Under the pieces are notes generated by a model. The model searched no databases and was not told where the DNA came from. It worked only from the letters and a program-made list of their open reading frames with translations. Of a DNA stretch of 64,000 nucleotides, positions 23,295 through 34,160 are shown one piece after another (positions within the stretch are counted from its first letter, which is position 1; the number at the start of each line of letters is the position of its first letter). This stretch comes from Ignelater luminosus (Eukaryota; Arthropoda; Insecta; Coleoptera; Elateridae): NCBI GenBank assembly GCA_011009095.1, contig VTPC01000032.1:205975-269974 (forward strand). The letters run 5' to 3'. The translations under genes and the position numbers were made by a program.

Positions 23295-23639
23295 TAGTTT
23301 TAGTTTTCTTATTTCTCATTTACAATTTGATTGATTTTATGTTATATCTTGGCTTCTCTATCTTTCAGCTAGCTCTGTGGTTTTCGTAGAATACCCAAGC
23401 GTTTTCACTTGTTCTTTTTTCCGATTGTCTTTTTTGTGGGGTTTATTATCTGAATCTTGCTGACAGGAACGTTCAACAATTTATTTACTTAAATAGGAAA
23501 GAAACGAGAGTTATCAAAAAAGTTATTTCTTAATATAGTCCTCGATACTTAGTCCATAACTCCTTTAAAGAGAATCAGAATGTTACTGTCTCCATAACTT
23601 TTTCATGGAGAAATTTCTTCAAAGCTCGAAACAGGAAAT

Positions 23640-25520
23640 AATCTGAGGAAACGATCATTGTTGTTGATTTTCTGTTTTATGACTTTTAGGGGTAGGACAA
23701 GTCTTTGTTGGTTCCACTCAGAACACACAATCTCTATGATACATCCAAGTCTTACCTTCATTTACCAAACGATAAATAAAACTGGCGGAGCATCTTCATG
23801 TTCTAACAGCAATAAAAATTCTTGACCTTCTGAAATAGCGTTAGAAGTTTTTAAACCCATCTTGCACTAACCTTGAACATGTTTGACTTTTCGTGAATTA
23901 TTTTCCAAATTCTACCTGCCAAGAGTTGTTCGGGAAACCTCACTCGTCTGTCTGACAAACCGACATTAAAAATTAACTTGATCCTGACGGAACACCTCCA
24001 AGTTCTCCTGACAGCAAGAAAAATCGTTACCCTCAAAACCTAATCTTGGACATGTTTAACCTTTTGTGGATTATTTTTCAAACTTTACCCGCCAAAAGCT
24101 GTTCGGAAAACCTCATTCGTCTGTCTGACCAAACGACATTGAAGATTGGTCCTGACGAAACATCTCCAAGTTCTCCTAACAGCAAGAAAAATTCTTATCC
24201 TTCTGAAACAGCGTCAGAAGTCTCAAAACACATCTTGCACTAACCTTGAGAATGTTTAACTCTTCATGAGTTATTTCCCAAAGCTGTCGAGAATTATTCA
24301 GAAACCCTTAATTTGTTGACAAAATTAGATCATTTCTTGCTGACCTTGGTGATCTTTAATGGATTCACTACCTCACTTAAACTGCTCGCTCCAAAATTTC
24401 ACTATTATAAAATAATAGAATTGACTTGACATAAACTGCAGCCATGCATCTATGGATCTTTCTTTGTAAAAAATTTTATTATCCATATTGAACAACTTCT
24501 TACTAGTTTTGAACGTTAGAATCGCACTGAGTTGAGGCTGTACATGAGTTACCTCGAGATATGTGATAGGCTGTTCAGATTTATCTAAAAAGGTCATACA
24601 GATATACTACCAAAGAACATGCGCAAGGCGGCGTAGCCCTGGCAGTGAATTTATCGAAATGAAGCACTCACAAACCAAAACGGTCTGCAATCAACCGTCG
24701 ATTGATGGTGTGAAGTAGACGAAGTACAATGCAGTCTAAACTCCGACTTAATGTTTTACAACTCAACACGATTTTAGGAATGGTCACAGTTGTTAAACTA
24801 TATAATCTACTAAAGGCAGCATTTAAATGCAACAGGGGCCAAGGGACCAATATTTCTCTCTGTACTACGAATGCAAGCGGTAGTAGTTGTAATTTTCGAA
24901 AGTTCAGGAAAACAGTAACCTTAAGTAAAGCTCTTATAGGGGCCAATTTGCTCCGGGCGTATTGGATGTCCAGTCCTGACTTGTACGATTAATTCTATAA
25001 ATCAAAGGTATCGCCGTTAAGTAAAATACAAATACCCTCGGGGTTCGTTGCGACAGCGGAGCCTCTCTAACCAAAGGCTAAGAAACTTTACTTTACAATT
25101 CTTGGTGTTTCCATATCTTCTAAATTAAAATTCTGAAGAAGGCTCAAGTCTCGAATGTAAAAATTTTTCGGGGAGCCTCAAGAATTCTTGGTTCAAAAAC
25201 TGGAGATTCTCTGGTTAACTGTGGTGTGGAGTATATTAAATTGGATTTTTCTCTTAGTAAAAATGGTTTCTTCATTGCACTAAAAAAATCGTTTTCTTGA
25301 TGATGAGCTAAAAAAGGTAGAGGCACAAATAAATATTCCAAAAAGAACTGAAGGTGTGTACACAACTAGAGGTGCTGCAACAAACAATAGAAATCCAAAA
25401 ATAGTTCAAGGAAGTAAGTTGTGAGAAGATTCCGAAAATAGGACAGCTGTTTCGTGACATCTATGTATAAAAACAATAAAGGCTGTTGAGTTTTTTTCTA
25501 CGACTCCAGAAGAACTATAT
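23640..25520 (-). mobile_element. Degenerate mariner-derived repeat, copy B
   Basis: This is a direct copy of 19,867-21,240 with the same landmarks in the same order and orientation, spaced by offsets that grow from about 3.4 to 4.3 kb through insertions. Minus-strand translation shows 'AGRIWKIIHEKSNMFKVSARWV' (the second helix-turn-helix end plus the ARWVP linker of mariner) and 'WRCSVRIKLIFN', but the VTGDET motif is reduced to a 'NEGKTWMYH'-like remnant. It has many stops and no usable TIRs that I can define. The part from 24,560 to 25,520 is noncoding but matches copy A. Confidence 0.62.
23860..24300 (-). repeat. Internal tandem duplication of the mariner DNA-binding/linker region
   Basis: A landmark 'ACATGTTTRAC' recurs at about 23,878, 24,051 and 24,251, giving periods of about 173 and 200 bp. 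Each unit contains the sequence encoding 'GRIWKIIHEK..MFKVSARWV' and then a '..TCTGTCTGACCAAACGACATT' part. So the segment from the second helix-turn-helix to just before the catalytic motif is present about three times. Confidence 0.65.
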
Positions 25521-25540
25521 CCGTTCAATCTCAAATCATT

Positions 25541-25672
25541 TTCAAATTGGACTAGTCACCTCCAAATTGGGACCAATCAACTGATATCAGCCAACTTCAG
25601 ATTGAGACTAATCAACTTGTCATTGAGTTCAGATTAGTCTCAATTTGAAACTGATCCCATTTTGAGATGGAA
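25541..25672. repeat. Short-unit repeat folding into a hairpin
   Basis: A roughly 20-bp unit, 'TTCAAATTGGACTAGTCA'-like, appears three times in direct orientation (25,541, 25,561, 25,596) and then inverted (25,630-25,649 and 25,652-25,668). The inner arms 'TTCAGATTGAGACTAATC' (25,596-25,613) and its complement (25,632-25,649) pair over 18 positions with one mismatch around a loop of about 18 bases. Confidence 0.75.
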
Positions 25673-28600
25673 TAGGTATAGTTGGAGCAACGAACTCTTA
25701 TTAAATGCAACAGTATCAAATCAAAACTTTTAATTGATTTTCACAGCAATAATTTATTAATTTTAGTTTCTTCAAGTCCAAAAAACTGGAACAGCTTTGA
25801 TAGGAAAATTTTAGTGTAAATTTATTTTGTACACTTTGCTCTTTTTGTAGCTCACATCAACTCTAACATATTTTCCTTAACTTTTCTAGAATTAGGTATC
25901 TTTCATAAATTAACTTATTGATAATCTGCAGAAACGACAAAACACTTTAGGCTTTAAGTAATCCCATAAAGAAGACAGTAGCGAGATATGAGATGAGCCT
26001 TTGGATTATTCTACTTAGAAACTTTTTGTTTTGGCCGACTGAGGTAGATATTGGTGGTGTAAGAGTAAAATCGTCATTTTATCCTAAATTTGTCAATCTC
26101 GGCAGTTCTGTTAAAATAAGAGACAAAATTTTTTATTTCCATGTCGGGTCATGATTCGCAAAGCAAAATTATCTACTAAGCAACGAGGTCTCGTTTGAAA
26201 TAGAGTTCATAATTCTAATAGATAATAAGACTTTGATAGTGCCTTCCTTCTGATAGCAAACTAGAAATAATATGTACATAGACGACTTAACAGACTTAAA
26301 AAGTTTTAATTCCATGAAAGGCCACTAGGATTTCGTTCATAAGCTGCCTACAAAATTATTATATTTTCTGTGGTCTTTTTATTAATTCTACATAGTTCAG
26401 CTTACGATACTGAAATTTCCTCTACTACTAATTTCGACCACATCCTGCTTTTGATATTATAGATTTATGTTTCAAACCATGAAGACAGGAAGCACTTCCT
26501 TTTCAACACGAAAATTACAAACTAATTGATTACATTTCAATTAATTAAATAATTCTGCAAATTTATTCATTTAATAAATTTGTCAGTTTGATATTTAAGT
26601 CCCTTTGCATATTTATTACGTTAGGGCAACTTTTAAAAAGTTCATTTCCCTTAGTTAGCAAGCAAAACAATACTGCCAATAAGATAGATTCGGGAACTTT
26701 ACATGATTTATCGAAAACGACCCCAATAATGTAAATTGCTGTAAACAGATTCATTAGTTTGCGAGGAAAAAACAAGAAAGGAAAAAAGAAAGAAAGAAAG
26801 AAAAACAAGTAAACATAACTGGACAAATTTCTAATCAGGTTTGAATGAAATGGCAAAACAAATGTCTCTGGTTGTTGTGATCCCAGAGGCATTTTTTCCT
26901 CTTAAGGGTCTATTACGAAACTGATCACAATTTATTTTGATCTCATGATATTAGCGGTGGAGATGTGCTGAAGAACAAATAGGATAAGCAATAAGAGAAC
27001 GTCCAAAGATATTATTATCTCAATAAGGATTGGTTGAATGTGCAGGATTTGAAATGTTATTGTGATTCGTCGTGTCTTAAACTATTAACTAGTGCTTGAA
27101 GAACGGGAAATGGGTAAAAAATAATGAAAAAATAACGAGGTCGTATTTCCAGGTAGCAGGAAGCAGGAGCCCCGTGTCCGTCTCCATGGTGACAGGTCTC
27201 TGTCTATTTAATATCGCATCGTGTCGCTTCACTCAAAATCAAACCGAATTACGCGGAGTTAGGCCCTGATCTAATTTGAATTTCACAAGCGGGGTTCGCG
27301 CTCTCGGGTTGCGGACCGATTTATCGTGGAGTTTCGATCGAAATGTAGTAAATTATGTCCGATCGAATCGTGATAATGCATCATTCGTTAAGTACCTTTC
27401 CGCGATGCGCTAGCTCATTCGTTTTCGATTTGTAAAGACTCACTCACGTTCACCTTTTTTGCTCGCTCAAATTGAGCGGCAGAATTAGTAGCAACTACGA
27501 GCTATCCCGAGCTGAAGAGAGCGAGAATGGAGTTATATCAATTCCGGGCCGGCAATATTCGTGTAAGCAATTCTCATCGCGGTTTCGCCGGCTGCTGAAT
27601 ATCGTCGCCGTCGCCGCATTTCGCAATAAAGTCATTTGGCTCAACCCCAATACATAACAGACAGATAGGAAGATGAGCCAAGTGCACGTGCAACGAGGAA
27701 CGTCGGCTTCTAGAATTCAGGAACGACAGAGACGCAACACGAAATCCAATTAATTTACCTTCCTAGGAAACAAACGCTTCGCGACAATAATATAACCGGC
27801 CATGCTTGATTTCAAAATCTAATTCCGGAGTTTTATCATAATGTACGTGGCGTGTTTATTGCGGGGCGTAGATGGAGCCGATAGGTCGTGTTTGTGAGAG
27901 CAAAGTAGGACCAAATTCGTTACATGTATGGCGAAAGGGTGTTAGGGTTACCCTTGCGTAAACAACGCTTGACCCGTGACCGCCATCGCGATCCGGCGTT
28001 GCTGTAACAATCGGACTGGTACGAAGCCCTTCAGTATGACAACTCGTCCGACACCTTTAATCCGGTAGAGTGGTAATGCTATTACGTTCGGTAAAAGCTC
28101 GGAAATTACAGTTAACTGGGTTGCAGTGCCCGCAACCTTGCACTCGACAATATCAAATAATGAAGTTCTAATGCGATGAATGTGGATAGCAGAGTACTAT
28201 CAGGGCGTTATCAGTAGCCGTGACACGGGTAAGCTTTTATCCCGCACGCTGCGTCTGACGGGCTAAGCTATGCGACGTCCTTATAATTCTATTACTTATC
28301 TCCCGGTTGGACTTTTTATCTATTAACTCCGCCAGAACTGACTTTTGTAGTTCCTAATTATGTTATTCACTTCCCTTTATCACGTCAAATGAATAGTGCC
28401 CGTGTCAGCTGCTTCGTAGGCGGACACGCCTTGCTGCATCGTTCTTTTGACTTGCTAAACGATGATTCGATATGACTGTTTTTGCCTTTCAGCTACCCTC
28501 GTTCGTCTTTAAAACGCGAATTGTGCGTTGATTAAATGATAGGACTTTTTGAACTCCGGAAGATATTCGCTTAATCGGATTTTTCCTGCGTAATGCAGTT

Positions 28601-29919
28601 CTTAATAAATTCCCTTTTATATCATACAAATGCATCATTTAAAGATTTTGAGGAACAAAAATGTACGCCTATAGATAAATTATAAAAGACTCATTATTAT
28701 TTTATCTAAATTTTCATTCACACTATTAACCCAAAAACAAATCTTTTAAATAAGTAACAGAAACCCGCTAAATAAATTTTTAAAGTTGGAGAACTTCGCC
28801 AGCGCTAGGTAATATTTACTTTAGATGGGGATCTCTGTTTTCACCCCAACACACCTAAAAATCTGACTGTAAATCTTAACTACATCATTTTAAATCCATT
28901 TCAGAAACTTTTCCTACTATGAAAGCTATTTATTTAATTTCTAAACGAGAAGGGAAGAGAGAACAAGCTTTTCTAAAAGCATTCGTTGCTCCCCTGAGTT
29001 TGATCAATTTTAGGTACGTTACTTCGCAATTTGCACGATATAAAATCGAGTGTAAATGTCGCATTAAATTTTCGAGGTATAAATTCGCGACGTATTAACT
29101 AGAGATTATTGAAGTGATCGATTGCAATCGGTGGTCGAACAAACTGAAATATGAGGAAAGGCATATTTATTTAGTCTAGATTTAAATTAGTACAAGTAAC
29201 AATTTTCGCCAAGAAATTACCTTCATTGTTAAGATACTTATGCTATCTGATGCCGCACGATTCCACTAATCTCGCTTCTCTTTTGCCATAGACCTAAAAC
29301 AATTCTGATGCTTAGATGCAGAAAGGCTCAGCATTTCCTTCTTTTTAGAAATTTGAAAGCAAACTATCCTGGAAGGCACAATAAGTCCTAGGACTTAATA
29401 AAATCAAAGATCAATAGTCAAAGATTTTTCTTGCAGATTAATCTTAATTTTTCCAGACTCATTCAGTCTTTTCTTCCTCACTTTATATATAGATAAATGA
29501 GAAGAAAGGCAATTGGCCTGAAGTATTTTTCAGTTTTTTTTATTGACAAAAAGACTGCAAGTAAAGAGTCCATCTTCTTGATTTCTGAATTTAGGACGTG
29601 CTGATTTTGTTGAGGAGGTGAGCAACTAATGAGATGAGAGTCACATTTTGATAACTGTGCCAAGTGACTTGTAGAAGTTGGAAAAAACATGCAAAATTTC
29701 AGTTAGAACCATTTTCAGTGGTTTTATGATGGTAGGAATTATTGGAACTAATGATTGCTATTATCGCCATAATAGAAACTCTGTAAGGATTGTCGTCTTC
29801 TAGTTTTTAGAAAATTCTGAAGAATTAGGGATGTTTATAGGGAACTTAGGTGTTTATGAAAGTACATCAGCAGGTCATGCTATTTCATTAGTGATAAGCA
29901 GGGATGATGACTCTTAGGC
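25673..29919. other. Noncoding stretch with a GC-richer island
   Basis: No gene is recognised. A GAAA/AAAG purine microsatellite lies at about 26,767-26,810. From about 27,140 to 28,560 the sequence is non-repetitive and clearly more GC-rich than its surroundings, with many CpG dinucleotides. That looks like conserved or regulatory DNA rather than transposon debris, although the frame 27,472-27,657 within it shows no known motif. The rest is AT-rich. Confidence 0.45.
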
Positions 29920-30440
29920 TAGACGCAATCAAGAAAAAAGTAAATTCATTGGCAGACCACCTAGAAAAAATGCACGTGGTTGGAGATATCCCGATGAATA
30001 GATGAATCAGAATGGAGAATGAATACCATTACTCAGAAAGACTGGTGTGCTACAGGGCAGCATTCTGAATCTACCATAGAACTGCCATACCACAAATAAA
30101 AAGAAACACAATTGCTATGTTTGCTGATGGTGCAGTAATCTTGGTTTTAGAAAATGATGAATGAAGAACTAATAGAAATAAAAAGAAAATTATTGTATGG
30201 ACGATCTGCTGGTGTATTAACCGTAATGAAACGAAATCGATGTATGTGAGTTTCACAAAGTATCTGGGAATGAATCTGGATGCTCAGCTCAAATGGAAAG
30301 AATAATTAAGAATGTAGGGACGTATGGAATACAACTGTGGGGTTGTGTCAGAAACTATAACACAGAAATCATCTAAAGAAACATAGCGATGTCTACAGAA
30401 ACTTTAACGTGAAAATTGTTACAGAAGAAATTTGCAAGGA
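29920..30440 (+). mobile_element. Jockey-clade LINE RT fragment
   Basis: In shifting frames the plus strand reads 'TGVLQGSIL' (RT motif B), 'IPQIKRNTIAMFADGAVIL' (motif C, near 30,117), 'CINRNETKSMYVSF', 'KYLGMNLDAQLKWKE' and 'YGIQLWGCVRNYNTEII'. These are hallmark strings of jockey elements in insects. The second catalytic Asp of FADD is Gly. Stops are frequent and the element is truncated at both ends, abutting a minus-strand LINE at about 30,440. Confidence 0.82.
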
Positions 30441-31680
30441 AGAAGTGAGTTAGTTAACAAAGCTGTAGACTAAATCAATTACAGGATTCACATTTAGAGG
30501 GTCCCGAATAGTTTTGTTCCGGACCCTGTCTTCTAGTTCTGCCCGTAACTCGGCCCAGGAACCTCATTTCTTGAACCTGGAGTCTACTGTTGTGCTTTTC
30601 TCCTTCCAGTCTTGAATATTTGCCGCTTCTTCCTCTATTTTGGTTTGAAATAGTTCTTGTTGTTCTAGGCTTTTAAGTTTCCAAACTTTTATTTTCTCAA
30701 CCATTTTTTCTTTCTTCTTCTTTTTTTGGTTCTACATGAGTTATATTGCTTTGTTCAGCACTAAAAAGTAGTGATCGCGTCTAATCTGCAGACCTCTTTT
30801 AACCCTAATGTCTTTAATTTTCGGCAGGTCCTGCTGTTTTACTAGGATATAATCCATAATGGATTTTTCTTCTCTTGAGACTACTTCTCTCGTGATTTTG
30901 TGAATAGTTTTGTAAGGAAACATTGTGTACTGGTTAGCTATACAGCATTTCAGTGATCTCCGACTATTACTGTTGCTTTCAGATTCACCAAATCGTCCCA
31001 GGAGTTTCTGATAGCCTTCAACGTCATTACCAACTTTTTCGTTGAAGTCTCCAACCACAATTAAGTCATTTTGTTTTGCGTCTACAATAGTTTGCAATTT
31101 TTGGTAGAATTCATCTTTTATCTCGGCTAAATCATCTTCATTGGGTCCGTATGCAACCACTATTGTAGTGAACTTTTCTCTCCCTTCCTCGTCAAGTGAT
31201 AAACACATTGATCGTTCATTTATAAATTTCCAATCCTTGATTTTCTTAGTGTGGTCTTTGTACACTCAGCAGGCTTGTGTAGTAGAACGCCGGAATAGAA
31301 CAGTAGGAAACCATCTGTCAGGTGCTTGCACCAACTACCTTTTGTCTTAGTTTTAATTTTCAGATTTCTTACTTCTTCCACAAGCTCTTGCTCCTTGCCC
31401 AACTAACTTCTCACATTCCAGGTAGTATAATTCAAAAGTCCATTTCCACACCAAGTCATTGCCGTTTTAATCCGTCCGGATTTCTTGCTTTTCTGTCTTT
31501 TTGTAATCGGTAAAATTCGGGTATGCGTCAAGGCACGCTTCCTTGCAGCTTTGAAGTTATATATTAAAGCTTCTACTTCCTGAGACATTCAAACTCAGTA
31601 AACACTCAGGTTACTGTAGGAATCCATCCTCGTTTCTCAACTGGCTTGGGACCGTACACGGCGGAATTTAATAGAAACAG
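30441..31680 (-). mobile_element. Chimeric LINE: endonuclease joined directly to RT C-terminus
   Basis: On the minus strand the AP endonuclease begins near 31,420 with 'NYTTWNVRS' and continues with 'GKEQELVEEVRNLKIKTK', 'LTDGFLLFYSGV', 'DWKFINERSMCLSLD', 'TIVVAYGPNEDDLAEIKDEF', 'LIVVGDFNEKVGND', 'SIMDYILVKQ' and 'RRDHYFLVL'. The Asp, Asn and His endonuclease residues are all visible. After a linker (30,740-30,600) the text passes straight to 'EMRFLGRVTGRTRRQ' and 'VRNKTIRDPLNVNPVIDLV', strings that normally lie after the RT palm. Fingers, palm and YADD are therefore deleted. The 174-residue frame 31,265-30,741 is the longest intact piece. Confidence 0.82.
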
Positions 31681-32229
31681 ATTGCTCGTTAATTTTGCAT
31701 TAGATTACTTCTAATATCACCAACACTAAGTAAGTGTTATTTTAAAAAAAAATTGCGACATGACCAAAGAACACTTAGATTGTTACGTTAAGATTTAGCT
31801 AGAAGTGGAACAAAACTTAATTTAAATAATATAATGATAACCGGTCTTTATCAAAGAATTATCTATTCTGATAAATAAATAGTATAATTTTATACGATTT
31901 ATGATAGTTTTGCGTGATATGCAATTAAGCGAAATGTTTATTAGTTTTTGAGGGCATCCAGTCTTCTTGTATTGTCAAGTTCTTTTGTTACATTTTAAAC
32001 TATGACGCTGATAAATCTGAAAGCAAGCATCTACTTGAAAAACGCTTTGGTAACCTAGAAAATTATGATAGCTAGTTAGTTATCAAGTTGCAAATTAAAA
32101 GTTTATATAGCGCTGGGTTTAATTGCACTACGTCACACCTAGATGTACAACCAGCTCCTTGTAGGGCGATGCAATGCAACAATTATAAGGGCATTTGACT
32201 ATAACTGCTAACATTTTTGCCTATTAAAT
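31681..32229. other. Noncoding stretch
   Basis: AT-rich with no motif recognised. Confidence 0.5.
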
Positions 32230-32985
32230 CAATTATCGTAAATATATGGTAATCAAATTAAAGACAGTTGAAGAAGAAAGAGAAGAAAGTTTAATATGCA
32301 AGGAACAAATAATGGAACAAACAACAGCATACGAGTACCTGGGAGTTATAATTACAAGTGACGGAAATTGGTATCTGGAAATAGCAAATAGAACAAAAAA
32401 AAGTAGCAAAACTGTACTATGCGCTAAACAAAACAATATTTAGAAAACGAGAACTGAACAACAAAATCAAACTACAGGTCTACCGCACCATTACTGTACC
32501 AACATTATTATATAGTGAATTATGGATAACTCAGACGAAACATGAAAGTATGATAACGGCGGCCGAAATGATATACTTAAGAGAAATTGCACAAAAGACA
32601 CGCCTAGATAAAATGATAAATGAAGAAATAAGAAACCAACTAAAACAGGAATCAATAACGACAAAAATGAACAAATGAAAATTGCAATGGTACGGACACA
32701 TTCATTACAAGGATGACGAACAATAGACTAGTAAAGAAAGTTATAGAAGCAAAAAGAGTGAAGAGGAGAAGGAGAGGAAGACCAAGGAAGACATGGATGA
32801 AACAAGTACTTAAAATAGGAAGCGAGAATGGAAAAACATTAAATGCTACCTCTTCTCTCTACACTGAGAAAAAGATGTGTTGGAAGGAATATCATAACGG
32901 AATAAAAAGAAACTTTCCATGGTTATCAACTGCAGCCAGTTTTGCCAAAACTGACGAAAGATCTCTGCATCTGACGAATTTATAG
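32230..32985 (+). mobile_element. LINE RT C-terminal fragment
   Basis: Three frames carry the C-terminal part of a LINE polyprotein: 'TTAYEYLGVIITSDGN', then 'YYALNKTIFRKRELNNKIK' and 'VYRTITVPTLLYSELW', then 'MIYLREIAQKTRLDKMINEEI', 'LQWYGHIH' and 'RRRRGRPRKTWMKQ'. The last string is a typical conserved tail. The RT catalytic core is absent, so this is a 5'-truncated insertion, as usual for LINEs. Two frameshifts separate the pieces. Confidence 0.85.
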
Positions 32986-33729
32986 TTTTCTCTGACTGCT
33001 TCTGAGGATGTGCTTCACTATTATCGTAACAGTCTTGTTTACTATGGTATTATTAGTTCTTTTTAATACTCAATCTCGGAATCTATCGGGACGATTTTGA
33101 TAGCTCTTTAATATTAACTACCTTAAGACCTGCTATGTATCTGATACGTTATCTCTTCTCTGGAAAAAGAGAGAAACGGTTTCCGGAATTGAAGCTCCCA
33201 AAAAAGATATCCTCTAACAATAGTTTTTACCTGCTCAAAGAACAGGTATCTATGACAGATTGTTTTCATGTTTGCTGTTTTGATGCCAAACGGCACCGAA
33301 ATTTAGATCTTAAAACTCTTAGCAAGTGAACCAAAGAAGATAGAAGAATACAATTTTGATTATTTGCAAGAATGGGGATATTTGAAAATTGGCAGCAAAG
33401 AATTGTAGTCTATAAGCTGAATCCAATTCCTCTTTGTTTTTCTTTTTCAACTTTCGTAACCACCCCAGAGCAGAAATAGGTACTTACGTATATCGGAATG
33501 GAACGTCTCATTGATATCTGTCTTTTTATATTACCCAGCTTGTACATTTGGGCTTTTACAGCTTTTTTCTTTGGGATGATTTATAAACATTGATAGATAA
33601 TACATTCATTCTTTTGTGGAAAAGACCTGCGAATGCGATGTAACCCTCAAAGAGTGCCAAGATATAAGGTTAAGAAGATATTGAATTTTTTCAAATCTTC
33701 AGACAGGTTTAAACGGAAGGTACATAATA
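32986..33729. other. Unassigned stretch
   Basis: No motifs are visible. The frame 33,135-33,329 is unsupported. Confidence 0.45.
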
Positions 33730-34160
33730 AGCAAAAAGAAACAATAGTGATTAAGGTGATCAAGAAAATTTTGAATTTGAACTATTATCAACCCTAGGTA
33801 AAACTCCTGGATATGATTTAACTACAGAGAAAACTTTCAAGAAAAGGTCATATCAAGAAACATAACCATGTTCTAATTATAATCCCAAAACCAGAGAAAT
33901 CACTATATTTGTTGCTAAAAGTTTCAAAACTCTTGGAAAAGCTGTTGCTCAAGAGACTCAAAATGTAAATGTTAAAGACCCTACTGTCAGCTCTTCAAAT
34001 GTTAGAAATTATACCCCTTGAAACTTTGCGTTAGGCAGTTTACTAAAATGGTACCTAATACATGATGGTGTAAAGTTGTTTGCTTATCTGATCTAACAAT
34101 CGTGATGAAGCAAAGGTTTATATAAACCTGTTTGTGTAGTGAACTGACAACTGCAGGTTT
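33730..34160 (+). mobile_element. Jockey-type RT finger fragment
   Basis: The plus strand reads 'GKTPGYDLTTEKTF' (the KAPGxD motif), then in another frame 'LIIIPKPEKSLYLLLKVSKLLEKLLLKRLKM', corresponding to the jockey 'MIPKPGK...SYRPISLLP..SKxxEKLLLKRL' segment with the YRPISLLP portion deleted. Stops and shifts follow. It is a separate insertion from the fragment at 30 kb, because the domains would otherwise be in the wrong order. Confidence 0.68.
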
